Of a stretch of DNA of 64,000 bases, positions 54,198-64,000 are shown piece after piece; positions within the stretch are counted from its first letter, which is position 1; the number at the start of each line of letters is the position of its first letter. The translations under genes were made by a program, and so were the position numbers. Under the pieces are notes generated by a model that was not told the DNA's origin, did no database searches, and worked only from the letters and a program-made list of their open reading frames with translations. The stretch lies in NCBI GenBank assembly GCA_947650285.1, contig CANTFL010001486.1:124001-188000 (forward strand). The letters run 5' to 3'. Source of the DNA: Hyaloperonospora brassicae. Its lineage: Eukaryota; Oomycota; Peronosporomycetes; Peronosporales; Peronosporaceae.

Positions 54198-56013
54198 TGT
54201 GGCAAAGTCATTAATTAAATTTTATGATATGGATTGGTGGCCATCGAATTGAGGCGCCACGTACTGGTGAAAAATGGCACCAAGTGAGCTGGCGATCCGA
54301 TGAGAGACGGAAGGTGATCCTACGGAGACCGACGGACCGATTCAACGGTCTGCCGAAGGATGGACGTGGAACGGTCTGAGACGAGGCGCATAAAGGGGTG
54401 ATTTTCTTGGAACAATCTGGAACGAGTCGCAGACATCGATGATTTTCACGGTGCAATCTGGGACGAGGGACTAGATTGAACCAGAAGACCGATCTGAACT
54501 GAGAAAGGTACTTCTGAGACCAAGCGATGCGACGTGACTCTGTGACAAAGTTGCAGCATCCGGGTGATCGAAGATACACATCACCGATCTCCAATGGGAG
54601 TACTGATTTAGGTTGATTATGGACCGATCTGGAAGTGGGGATGTTAGTGGGAGTCCGTGGGACCATTGTGAGAACTTTGGATGGTCCCATTGTGCGGATA
54701 AACCCTTGAGGATGGTATCGGACCATGTACAACGAACGGAAGAACATATAGGGCCGGATCGCACTGTGTCGATACTCAACGATCTCGAATTGGGCATCAG
54801 ATCGGTCATGTTCCCTGCTGATTATGGATATATCGATGATGGAGCTATTGGATCGTGATAAACATGCTTGATGAAGGTCCATGAGTGATGTCGCAAAAGT
54901 TCAGACCGAAAGAGCCGGTGGAAGCCGGTGGAATTGACGTCGGAAAATGGATTTAGACACATTCGGCATTTAGATACTATTTTGGACTTTTCGGTACCAA
55001 AATTGGGTATTAGGTACCGTATTTGGAATTTTTCCCCTTATGGTGTCTAGGTACGATATCGGGAGTATTGGCGCTATCTTTTGAGCACAGGTCACGAGAT
55101 TTCGACACGTGTTCAAGGGGGCGGTCAAGCTTAAAGGTGATATCAATTTGGAGAGTGACCTACAGTTTGGAATAGGCTTAAGGATAGGATGGCTATTAAT
55201 TTGGTTGGATAATAAAACAGTTGCCGTTTTTACATATAAAGCACGTCGCAGACTTCTCTTCCGGGCAGAATATTTGGCCTCCCGTCGATCAAGAGACGTC
55301 GCACGCGCCGTGTTTCGTGTACTCACCTTGGATTGTTTGGCCAAGGTGGGGTTAAGGTAACTCAACTCAACTCAAACTACTAGGGTAGCAGCAAACAACG
55401 GTAAAGGAAAAGGATTTTGGTTACAAGATCGCGAGACGGCTCAAGTGGTCAGAACATATGGACAAGGAGTTCAAGACAAGACCGAGAAAGACTGAAGCGG
55501 TCTACAGGGCAGATCGGCACGTTTCATTTTGGCGAAACATGAAACCGATCCGCCCACATTGCGCACTTCCGGCAAGATCGGCCGATCCCAAGACCAGATC
55601 GGACCGATCCCAACGCAAGATCGACGCAACACTACTATTTGCTGAGTGAAGATTTCCACACAGCAAAGACCCCGATACACAAGACAAATCGAGATCGGTG
55701 TGATTCAAGATCGAGATCGTGACATCGCCCAAGAGTGACTGCCGCGACTCAAGATCATGATCACAGAACCCCGTTCGTGGTGTGAAGATTTCCGCACCGG
55801 AAGCGAACGCTCAACCCCAAACCCTCAGCGAGATCGACATCTCCCAAGGCCGTTACGAAGAGCTCAATCCATCCCAACCGACGGGTACACAAGGTGAGCA
55901 CAAGGTTATACAGCAAGGCACGGATCGGAGTACCCCCTCCGTGAGTCGGCAAGTCTGGGCAAGTGGAAGATCGACATTCACTAAAGTAATTTTGTGAGAT
56001 CGACTTCACCACA
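54198..56013 (+). repeat. 5' LTR, 1,816 bp (TGTGG...CCACA)
   Basis: Perfect 5-bp terminal inverted repeat TGTGG/CCACA. Related to the palindrome arms at 11.3-14.6 kb and to the LTR at 706-1,355. A 223-codon minus-strand frame (54,882-54,211) occurs in both LTRs but is not considered a gene. Confidence 0.9.
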
Positions 56014-57225
56014 ATGGTGCGCGTGCCCGGATCTTCTGAGGCCTCTGGATTTCACCGTAAGTCCACTGGAGAAGATGTTAAGATCAAGCAAGAACCTGGG
56101 ATTGAAGTGTCAGCGACAGAGGGATCGACGCAGACACGCAGAAGCACAAGATCCCCATATCATCAGAGTTTTGGGAGGGGCTCTGATGAAATGAAAATGG
56201 AAGAGGAAGATCGAGAGATCGGTCGGGAAGAAAAACCTCAATTCCTTCTTAGGGTCCTTTCGGGGGCCACCGCAGATCGCTCTGCAAAGAGCGATCTGAT
56301 GGATGAAAATCTAATGGTGAAAACCATAACGGCGAAAGCCAAACTCAATACCCTCGTCACCAGGCCACCTGACATTTATTCGAGAAAGACGTTGGATGGA
56401 TCGGCACGAAAGAAGAAGAAAGTAACGGGATCGAGTACCCTTGTCAGCAGGTCACCAGACACTAACACGAGAAAGACGGCCAAGAACCCCGCCGGATTGG
56501 CACGAAAGAAGAAGAAATTGCCGGGATCGAATACCCTCGTCAGCAGGTCACCAAACACTAACACGAGCAAGACGGTCAAGAAACCCGCCGGATTGGCACG
56601 AAAGAAGAAGAAAGTGCTGGGATCGAATGGCGAAGATCACCGAATCGGAAAACCAATCGGATCGAAGACCGTAGTCAAAGAAGAATACGATCAAGAACTG
56701 GACGAGATCGCGGTGTCGAAGATCGAGTCGGTAACCCAAATGTGGGATAGTGCAAAATGGCAGCGCTATCATAGCCACTTGAAGACGCAGCTCAAGACAG
56801 ACTCAGTGTTTAGGATATTACGGCCTAAGTTGATCGGTCCTCTGGATAAGCCGATATCGATCCCGCCGCCTGTGACGAGCAAACTCGGCGCGATTGATTT
56901 GATTTTGCAGATGTTAAATGACACGGGCTTCTGCTTTAATGATTTCGATGGAGATGAACTGATGGGATGCAGCTTGGAACAGTTGAAGAAAGCAGTAAGC
57001 GAGTTAGTGGAGGTCATGATACTTCTGGTGGGCAAGACTACCACTCCTAGAGACAAAATGGTCATACCCTCGGGATCACCTAAAGAAAACCCCTCAGGAT
57101 CGACTTATTACACCTCATCTGACTCCGATGATCGAGTCAGATGGGTCCATCAGCGTTCGTCAAATATCTCTGGGACCATTGGGAGGATCGTTTCTAAAGG
57201 ACAGGATCGGCAAGGTCAGGATTGA
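56014..57225 (+). CDS. gag: Gag-like ORF1 of the LTR element (403 aa)
   Basis: Intact frame from ATG at 56,014, which straddles the LTR-PBS junction in a good context (CACAATGG), to a stop at 57,223. The N-terminus has a SUMO-type motif VKIKQEPGI (residues 22-30). Residues about 113-205 are three tandem repeats of TLVSRSPDTNTRKT..AGLARKKKK, each with a basic KKKK block like a nuclear localisation signal. The C-terminal part (LGAIDLILQMLNDTGFCFND, LEQLKKAVSELVEVMILLVG) looks helical. The capsid-like core follows in the +1 frame from about 57,128, so the protein is cut short relative to a full gag unless frameshifting occurs. It probably packages element RNA. Function by family inference only. 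Confidence 0.65.
   Translation: MVRVPGSSEASGFHRKSTGEDVKIKQEPGIEVSATEGSTQTRRSTRSPYHQSFGRGSDEMKMEEEDREIGREEKPQFLLRVLSGATADRSAKSDLMDENLMVKTITAKAKLNTLVTRPPDIYSRKTLDGSARKKKKVTGSSTLVSRSPDTNTRKTAKNPAGLARKKKKLPGSNTLVSRSPNTNTSKTVKKPAGLARKKKKVLGSNGEDHRIGKPIGSKTVVKEEYDQELDEIAVSKIESVTQMWDSAKWQRYHSHLKTQLKTDSVFRILRPKLIGPLDKPISIPPPVTSKLGAIDLILQMLNDTGFCFNDFDGDELMGCSLEQLKKAVSELVEVMILLVGKTTTPRDKMVIPSGSPKENPSGSTYYTSSDSDDRVRWVHQRSSNISGTIGRIVSKGQDRQGQD
56015..56032 (+). promoter_or_regulatory. Primer-binding site
   Basis: TGGTGCGCGTGCCCGGAT starts 1 bp after the LTR. The complement (ATCCGGGCACGCGCACCA) reads like a tRNA T-stem, acceptor stem and CCA end. The tRNA identity was not determined. Confidence 0.6.
56350..56628 (+). 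repeat. Three tandem 87-96 bp coding repeats in ORF1
   Basis: Units at 56,350-56,436, 56,437-56,532 and 56,533-56,628, each starting ACCCT(C/T)GTCA and containing ARKKKK codons. The later two are most alike, consistent with recent duplication. Reading frame is kept through all units. Confidence 0.8.
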
Positions 57226-57523
57226 AGCCTTTGAAGAGCAAGCCAAGATCTGCATACAACCAATATCGTCCGTCTTCTCACATCTGGAAGAGTTTTCAGG
57301 AAAAAGTCGAGACGAAGATTGGGCTCGGAGCTGGATCGGCAAGTTCAGATCGGCTTTTTCTCGAGAACAAATACCCGATGAAGAAAAGTGTTTGGAGTTT
57401 GGTGATTTGCTCACCGCTCCAGCCCGATATTGGTATTTCCAACTGAACATATCGATACATTTTGATTGGAAGGCGCTGGTGGAATCTTTTTGTTCGAATA
57501 TTGTGGACACGAAGAATCGGTAG
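57128..57523 (+). pseudogene. gag: Gag capsid-like core, +1 frame
   Basis: A frame overlapping the end of ORF1: FLKDRIGKVRIEAFEEQAKI, EDWARSWIGKFRSAFSREQI, APARYWYFQLNISIHFDWKA, LVESFCSNIVDTKN. The LTAPARYWY.QL....WK.L...F pattern is the Retrotrans_gag core of oomycete gypsy elements. It ends at TAG 57,521, and the continuation (DQQYYLSRKQQDENSI) is in the frame of the next segment. The two changes of frame are either mutations or unusual recoding. Confidence 0.65.
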
Positions 57524-58860
57524 ATCAACAATACTACCTTTCACGAAAACAACAGGATGAGAATTCAATACGCTTCTCAGGACAACGTCCACCGTCTAAA
57601 TCGAAGGTTAAAAAGATAAAAGCTACTGATCAACCCATCGAGATCCCTGTTGGAGAATCTACGGAAGTGAAGATCGGTATTAATCAAGCGTTCTCAAGGT
57701 TGTGGATCGCACGAGGACTGGATTGGGTGCCAACAGTAAGATACGGTCCGGGCAAGCTATTATATCTGCAGGTGACGTATATTGGTGATCAGAAGATCGT
57801 GTTACCACCACATACTGCACTCGGTATGTGGATTAAAGGAGAGACAACACCAAGATCTCAAGGATACGTGTTGTATGGATCTGGCCGATATAAGGAGTGT
57901 CAAACCTTAGCGTATGAAAATACCACAGATGAACAATGGAAGTGGCCCGATAATGAATGGATCGAATTTCCAGCGAATCCTGCTAACTATGTTGAATCGA
58001 TAGAGTTAACGACACGATCAAACGATGATCCGGTGGAAACGGCGAAAGAAGCGGCAGTAATTACTCATCGGATTTCTAAAGCTAAAACGGGAGGAGAAAG
58101 AATCAAATCTGCGTCAGGAGAAGAGAATGCCGTCGTTGATATACTATCAATTGATAAATCGTTACGGATTTCTGATGGTCGAGATCGCGAAGTTGATCAA
58201 CCGTATATGAAGAAACGAGATCAAAGAGTTTTTCAGCCTTTACGCGATAGATCTTTTCAATCTTATATCGAGCGAGATCGCGAAGGTGGTCTACACTATT
58301 GGATAGATCGAGACCGAGGGGATGATCCACAGCGTTTAAAAGATCAATAGTGCGAAGGTGAACGACATAGTTAAATTTATCAAGATCGCGAAGTGAATTC
58401 GCCTTCTCATGATGGATCGTTTGAACATTCTATCGATCAAGATCGAGAAAGTCATCAAACGTATCGTATGGATCAAGATCATGCAGCTGATTTGGACAGG
58501 GGGCGTGGATTTCTCTGCGGCGATCACTCTTCAAGTGGAGATCGATATGGCGAAAATGATCTGCATTCACACGATGGATCGTTTGAGTTTTCTATCAATC
58601 AAGATCAAGTTTGTGGTCAAAGGTATATTACGGATAAAGATCCCGTAGGTCAGGGTCGCGAAGGTGTTGAAGACGAGTGTAATGGTCTGTTATTATATCT
58701 CGATTTGATAGCTGATCTGGACTGGGGGCGCGGATTTCTCTGCGGCGATCATCCTACAAGTGGATATCGACTGTGTATGAAGATACCTTCAGCGATGGAT
58801 ACTAAACAAAAGGTTAAAAGCGTCGAAGAGGATACAAGACCGACCGAAGCAAGAGATTGA
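57524..58860 (+). pseudogene. Post-gag segment of the gypsy polyprotein plus GATC-rich coding repeats
   Basis: Open to 58,350. DQQYYLSRKQQDENS is the gag end. It jumps to RPPSKSKVKKIKATDQPIEI, then NQAFSRLWIARGLDWVPTVR, LLYLQVTYIGDQKIVLPPHT, TPRSQGYVLYGSGRYKECQT, a domain found in oomycete gypsy polyproteins near the protease. Beyond 58,140 it is Arg/Asp-rich. After stops at 58,348 and 58,369 the same frame continues to 58,860 with two copies of DLD.GRGFLCGDH.(S/T)SG and SHDGSF(E)(H/F)SI.QD. The protease active site and all of RT are absent. Confidence 0.6.
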
Positions 58861-59410
58861 CGCTACAAGGGAGATTATGAACGAAGACACTGAGTCTGAG
58901 GTAGCTGATCTGTTACAAGAACGATCCAGCTGTCAAGCAGACGGGATCGGGTTCAAGGATGGTGAGTCGCAAGAAGAACATTGCCAACTGGTTAAAGGAC
59001 TCGAAATGATGGCGACCGTGAGATTGTCGAAGGGAAACGAGGGTGCGAGATCGCCGACGCAGGGAAAGGTGGAGATCGATCAAGCGTCGATTGGATGGAA
59101 ACAATCGGTATGCGACGATAAAAGAGTCGAGTGGATACAAGACCGACCGAAGCAAGACATTGACGTCACAAGGGAGAAAACGACTGAAGACACCGAGTCT
59201 AAGGTAGCTGATCTGTTACAAGAACGGTCCAGCTGTCAAGCACACAGGATCGGGTTCAAGGATGGTGAGTTGCAAGAAGAGCACACCCGACTGGTTATAA
59301 GATTTGAAATGAATGCGACCGTGAGATTGTCGAAGGGAAACGAGGGTGCGAGATCGCCGGCGCAGGTCAAGGTGGAGATCAATCAAGCGTCGATCGGATT
59401 GAATAGATGA
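58822..59410 (+). repeat. Two tandem ~303-bp repeats with coding potential
   Basis: 58,822-59,124 and 59,125-59,410 share GATACAAGACCGACCGAAGC, GGTAGCTGATCTGTTACAAG and CGACCGTGAGATTGTCGAAG in the same order. Both translate in one frame (58,877-59,410, 177 codons) as EVADLLQERSSCQA..IGFKDGE and ATVRLSKGNEGARSP. No known domain. Probably expanded internal sequence of the element. Confidence 0.8.
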
Positions 59411-60420
59411 ATATGTGAAGATAGCGCGACCAAAGACGGAGACCCTGACGACAGTGATACGGTGCATGGAGAGTCCAGACGTCAGTCAGGCGGGATGTCG
59501 ACTCGTGATGGTGTGTTACAAGGACGAGACAATCGACAGCTTGGAGACGTAGCTATGCCAGGGACTTACAATGACTTACCTGGAGTGATTGGTGATATGC
59601 TGTCTCCTGCTGTGATACATGCCACCAAGTCTATGAGCTGTGACGCTGTGGAACCCTACCGATTTGATAACTTGAAGATCGAGGAGGGGGCAAAGGCGAT
59701 CAAGTGGGGAAATTCTAGTGATGTTGATCCTGACAGAAAAGAATTAAGTCACCACCATAAAAAAGAGACCGATATGGGATATAGTGAAGAGCATGGACAG
59801 TCCACCGTGATGACCGCAGAGACCGATACGGTGGGGATCGACCGCTATAATGCGGATCGTAATTCACTGCAGATAAGTCGTGAAGAGATCTTGCGGCTTT
59901 ATCTCTATCGGTGTAAGGATGAATATGCACCAAGTTTAGCCCATACGTGGCACGGACCGTTTCATGAGGGTGTCAAATGTTGAGATCATATCGTACGACT
60001 GGATATTGACGGTAAACCATACAGGTTGTTCTCGATGGTTCATGTTTCGGAGTTGAATCAGGTCAAGATGTTTCAGGATCGACCAATAATCTGTTTGACG
60101 GTATACGAGATTGATCGAGTGGGCTTTGATGAGGTATTATGGCCGGACGATAGCTGGGAAAAAGGTCGAGAGGATGTTACGTTCGAATTGAAAAGAACAG
60201 AAGAAGCGCGATCTGGACAAAAACCACGGGTTGGACGAGTACACTGTCCGGTCGGGAAGTGTTGGAAAGGCTCTAGCGATCCGACATAGATAGACGAAGC
60301 AGATGTAAATTGCGTGGATATATCGCAGAAATGTGACCGTGGTCGAGCAAGTCAGAATCGATTTAAGGTGAGGCACTTAAAAGAAGCTGCATCAAGGGTC
60401 GAACACCGATCTGGAGATTA
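59411..60420 (+). pseudogene. Gypsy integrase C-terminus and chromodomain-like tail (degraded)
   Basis: One frame with stops at 59,408, 59,981, 60,287. It reads EYAPSLAHTWHGPFHEGVKC near 59,925, then DHIVRLDIDGKPYRLFSMVH, VSELNQVKMFQDRP, VGFDEVLWPDDSWEKGRED, VGRVHCPVGKCWKGSSDPT, stop, IDEADVNCVDISQKCDRGRA, SQNRFKVRHLKEAA. The pattern (LAH.WHGPF, YRLF..VHVS.LK, F.VHWKGY.DPTWIDEADLNCG) is the 3' end of an oomycete chromovirus-like gypsy polyprotein, with the chromodomain core altered (KCWKGSS). It shows that the element derives from a complete gypsy by deletion of pol. Confidence 0.7.
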
Positions 60421-61122
60421 GGTGTGGTTGAAGCATGCAAGGAGGTTGCATATGGCTGTAAGGCGGTAAAATCACATACCGGGAGGCTGTATGTGGCGGA
60501 GGATATCGGTTGACGGGTGTGCTAGGAGGTCGCATATGCTGGTGGAATGGGTTTGAGGGTGTACTTGGAGTTAGTACATGCCAGAAGAATGGGCTGTTTG
60601 TATATGAGTATGGAACTGAATTACCAACTAGTTGATGGAGAGCGAGATTGATTTGGCATGGTGTTACAACGACAAAAGATGTGACGAAAGATGATAATGA
60701 AATCTGATGTACTATCATTTTCGAATTCTACTAAGACCGGCGATCCAGGTAAAGCAGGATGATCTAACGATCTTGTTCAAAAGAATAGCGATCTAAGCCG
60801 AGACTGATGATCTGGCGATCCAGGTCGATTGAATGGAGATATTAGTGGAGCCCATGTAACTATCGATCTGGTGAAGAGTGGGATGGGCTGAGCTCAGGAT
60901 GTTGATCCGGTTGTCTGTAGGGAAAAGTGGAGATATGGATCGGTCTGGGTGACAGATCGCGATCCGGCGACATAAATGCGGTAGAACACTCCGAGGGTAC
61001 TGGCGAAGTGGGGAGACGCGTCGGGGAGGTCATGGGATGGACTTGAGTGCTTGGAACGAAGTTGATGAGTTACTGGACTGAAGCCTCTTGCTGCCCAAAC
61101 GGACTTCAGTACAGATGGCGGT
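60421..61122 (+). other. 3' untranslated region of the LTR element
   Basis: Non-coding. 60,430-60,560 has loose repeats of GGAGGTTGCATATGGCTG / GGAGGCTGTATGTGG / GGAGGTCGCATATGCTGG. No strong polypurine tract directly before the 3' LTR; the last bases are AGATGGCGGT. Confidence 0.5.
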
Positions 61123-62938
61123 TGTGGCAAAGTCATTAATTAAATTTTATGATATGGATTGGTGGCCATCGAATTGAGGCGCCACGTACTGGTGAAAAAT
61201 GGCACCAAGTGAGCTGGCGATCCGATGAGATACGGAAGGTGATCCTACGGAGACCGACGGACCGATTCAACGGTCTGCCGAAGGATGGACGTGGAACGGT
61301 CTGAGACGAGGCGCATAAAGGGGTGATTTTCTTGGAACAATCTGGAACGAGTCGCAGACATCGATGATTTTCACGGTGCAATCTGGGACGAGGGACTAGA
61401 TTGAACCAGAAGACCGATCTGAACTGAGAAAGGTACTTCTGAGACCAAGCGATGCGACGTGACTCTGTGACAAAGTTGCAGCATCCGGGTGATCGAAGAT
61501 ACACATCACCGATCTCCAATGGGAGTACTGATTTAGGTTGATTATGGACCGATCTGGAAGTGGGGATGTTAGTGGGAGTCCGTGGGACCATTGTGAGAAC
61601 TTTGGATGGTCCCATTGTGCGGATAAACCCTTGAGGATGGTATCGGACCATGTACAACGAACGGAAGAACATATAGGGCCGGATCGCACTGTGTCGATAC
61701 TCAACGATCTCGAATTGGGCATCAGATCGGTCATGTTCCCTGCTGATTATGGATATATCGATGATGGAGCTATTGGATCGTGATAAACATGCTTGATGAA
61801 GGTCCATGAGTGATGTCGCAAAAGTTCAGACCGAAAGAGCCGGTGGAAGCCGGTGGAATTGACGTCGGAAAATGGATTTAGACACATTCGGCATTTAGAT
61901 ACTATTTTGGACTTTTCGGTACCAAAATTGGGTATTAGGTACCGTATTTGGAATTTTTCCCCTTATGGTGTCTAGGTACGATATCGGGAGTATTGGCGCT
62001 ATCTTTTGAGCACAGATCACGAGATTTCGACACGTGTTCAAGGGGGCGGTCAAGCTTAAAGGTGATATCAATTTGGAGAGTGACCTACAGTTTGGAATAG
62101 GCTTAAGGATAGGATGGCTATTAATTTGGTTGGATAATAAAACAGTTGCCGTTTTTACATATAAAGCACGTCGCAGACTTCTCTTCCGGGCAGAATATTT
62201 GGCCTCCCGTCGATCAAGAGACGTCGCACGCGCCGTGTTTCGTGTACTCACCTTGGATTGTTTGGCCAAGGTGGGGTTAAGGTAACTCAACTCAACTCAA
62301 ACTACTAGGGTAGCAGCAAACAACGGTAAAGGAAAAGGATTTTGGTTACAAGATCGCGAGACGGCTCAAGTGGTCAGAACATATGGACAAGGAGTTCAAG
62401 ACAAGACCGAGAAAGACTGAAGCGGTCTACAGGGCAGATCGGCACGTTTCATTTTGGCGAAACATGAAACCGATCCGCCCACATTGCGCACTTCCGGCAA
62501 GATCGGCCGATCCCAAGACCAGATCGGACCGATCCCAACGCAAGATCGACGCAACACCACTATTTGCTGAGTGAAGATTTCCGCACAGCAAAGACCCCGA
62601 TCCACAAGACAAATCGAGATCGGTGTGATTCAAGATCGAGATCGTGACATCGCCCAAGAGTGACTGCCGCGACTCAAGATCAAGATCGCAGAACCCCGTT
62701 CGTGGTGTGAAGATTTCCGCACCGGAAGCGAACGCTCAACCCCAAACCCTCAGCGAGATCGACATCTCCCAAGGCCGTTACGAAGAGCTCAAGCCAGCCC
62801 AACCGACGGGTACACAAGGTGATCACAAGGTTATACAACAAGGCACAAATCGGAGTACCCCCTCCGTGAGTCGGCAAGTCTGGGCAAGTGGAAGATCGAC
62901 ATTCACTAAAGTAATTTTGTGAGATCGACTTCACCACA
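61123..62938 (+). repeat. 3' LTR, 1,816 bp
   Basis: Direct copy of 54,198-56,013. Differences found by eye are single-base substitutions, clustered in the last 400 bp (for example near 62,553, 62,576 and 62,683-62,850). No indels. Confidence 0.9.
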
Positions 62939-64000
62939 CCTCCTACCCATGGAAGCCTTTACGAGTTAAGTATGTCACCGCACAGGACACACTGGACGCC
63001 AGAATCGCGTGAACCATGTTTGCGGCCAGTCCATTGACCAAAACCCGGCCTTGATAGTGCTATTTATTTTTACCGGTCGACGTAGCAGGTAGAAATGGAG
63101 TAGTAATGTCGTCGCGCTCCATTGTAGACGGACACAACAGCTGAAGACGCTTTCCGCTAAACAGAATCGTCTTGGCATGCCAGCTCGTAGCAGCTGCTTA
63201 GTCCGGCATAATGAAAGTTAGGCGCCTCGTTTCGGGGTCGTTACTCGTCCGCTTGGCACCCTGGACCAATTCTCAACTCATGACATCGGGTTCCGTTTCT
63301 CCTTCGTGTCGATCCAAGAGTTGGAGAAGAAATGTCTTCTCCGCGATGTATTGAAGCATACGCACATACGGAGGAACGATCGCAATAACTTTGCCTTCGA
63401 GGTACGCTTCGAAAAATTCAAGCATCACTACCCATGTAGCCCGCGGTTTTGTGCAGACCAGAAACCCAGGCGGAGAAGACAATACAATGCCCCTCCCTTA
63501 TCCATGCCGCAAGAGCCTCCTCCTTAAGCGGAATCATTGGACGCAGATCATCGTCCGCCTTCTCAACCCATGCCCTGGTGGCTGCGCGTAGCAGGACCGC
63601 CCTGTGATCCTGAGAAGCATCGGTCCCAACAACACCATCGGCGGAGAACGTGAAAGATACATTGTCCGGATTAGCTTGATGAAAGTCGGCAGAGTCAGGT
63701 CGGTGGTGGGCGTTAAGGTCCGGTTGGCAATTTCGCCCGAGCCCGGTCGGCGAAGATCGTCCGAGTTCGGTCGGCGAATGTCGTCGAAATTAGGTCGGCG
63801 AACGTCGCCGACCCCTCTGACAGCATTAGCGTAAGAGTGTCGACGACCTATCGTCTCAATTACGACGCCCGGGTCGACCGTGTCATGCACGTCCCCAACA
63901 ACTTCGGGTCAAATGGGCGTACTACCGCCTCCCCCGTCATCCATCTCTCGATCCTCGGGGATATCGGAAGGGTGATCGCGCAGTACGGGCGTGCAGCGCC
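62939..64000 (-). pseudogene. LINE 2 ORF1, N-terminal part (runs off the window)
   Basis: Minus-strand continuation of LINE 2 beyond the LTR element. 63,178-62,975 and 63,482-63,273 match LINE 1 ORF1 (MLEFFEAYLEGKVIAIVPPY, RMLQYIAEKTFLLQLLDRHE; in another frame SWHAKTILFSGKRLQLL). 63,890-63,534 adds an N-terminal region absent from LINE 1, with an RRPNFDDIRRPNSDDLRRPG repeat encoded by ~24-bp units near 63,730-63,810. The frame continues past 63,890 through a TGA to the window end. The ORF1 start is outside. Confidence 0.7.

Larger units (their letters stand above)
54198..62938 (+). mobile_element. Young non-autonomous LTR retrotransposon (8.74 kb) inserted in LINE 2 ORF1
   Basis: Two 1,816-bp direct LTRs (54,198-56,013 and 61,123-62,938; constant offset 6,925, no indels, on the order of 99% identical) flank a 5.1-kb internal region with PBS, gag-like frames and the tail of a gypsy integrase polyprotein. 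No protease, RT, RNase H or integrase core can be found between them. It is a large retrotransposon derivative of oomycete gypsy type. The 5-bp flanks (ACTTC and CCTCC) do not match. The surrounding LINE homology (compare 23.87-23.95 kb) confirms that it interrupts ORF1. Confidence 0.9.

Noticed and set aside
54211..54882. 223-codon minus-strand frame in the 5' LTR, repeated at 61,136-61,807
   Set aside because: It is preserved only because the two LTRs are nearly identical. It has no recognisable domain and lies in GATC-rich LTR sequence; the palindrome arms do not keep it as one frame.
63730..63810. Regularly spaced short repeats considered as a possible CRISPR-like array
   Set aside because: They are contiguous ~24-bp coding repeats (RRPxxDD) in LINE ORF1 with no unique spacers. 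No CRISPR array occurs in the window.

Overview
The window looks like transposon-dense DNA from an oomycete, probably a Phytophthora or downy-mildew relative. Three things point there. A small secreted protein gene at 2.97-3.37 kb carries an exact match to the oomycete Inr-FPR core promoter. The Ty3/gypsy and LINE coding remnants read like the families typical of Peronosporales, including a captured archaeal-type RNase H. A short AT-rich piece of mitochondrial atp1, a gene carried on oomycete mtDNA, sits inside an LTR. There is no prokaryotic organisation, CRISPR array, rRNA or convincing tRNA gene. These are judgements from reading the sequence; no database search was run.

Layout. 1-1,355: 3' end of a plus-strand gypsy element, with a GATC-rich satellite and a 650-bp LTR. 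2.5-6.2 kb: the only stretch with host-like genes, namely a 14-cysteine secreted protein, a 1.54-kb element with ~240-bp terminal inverted repeats enclosing a gene-like frame, a pseudogene, and a Ser/Thr-rich hypothetical protein. 7.8-10.9 kb: a decayed gypsy element (211-bp LTR, PBS, gag, protease-region remnant). 11,341-14,598: a long palindrome made of two truncated LTRs head to head, with a likely 5-bp target duplication. 15.9-20.8 kb: a decayed plus-strand gypsy element (gag, PR, RT, RNase H), cut off where a minus-strand LTR begins at 20,815. 20.8-41.7 kb: a minus-strand gypsy element of the same family (gag, PR, RT, archaeal-type RNase H, integrase, both LTRs), with a long plus-strand reading frame of unknown function between integrase and 3' LTR. 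That frame is split by LINE copy 1 (22,404-29,136), which has a 15-bp target duplication and an inverted 5' end. 41.7-44.1 kb: a second minus-strand gypsy fragment (RNase H, integrase). 44.07-44.7 kb: an inverted copy of the gag. 44.8-46.4 kb: mostly unassigned, with a Copia-like RNase H trace. 46,392 to the window end: LINE copy 2 on the minus strand, interrupted in its ORF1 by a young non-autonomous LTR element (54,198-62,938) with 1,816-bp LTRs about 99% identical.

Nearly all coding regions are broken by stops and frameshifts. Apparently intact frames are the secreted protein, the 162-aa hypothetical and the 403-aa first ORF of the young LTR element. That element keeps gag and the tail of integrase but has lost PR-RT-RNase H, so any recent movement needed enzymes supplied in trans. 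The most unusual items are the plus-strand frame antisense to a gypsy element (21.5-32.4 kb) and the LTR palindrome.
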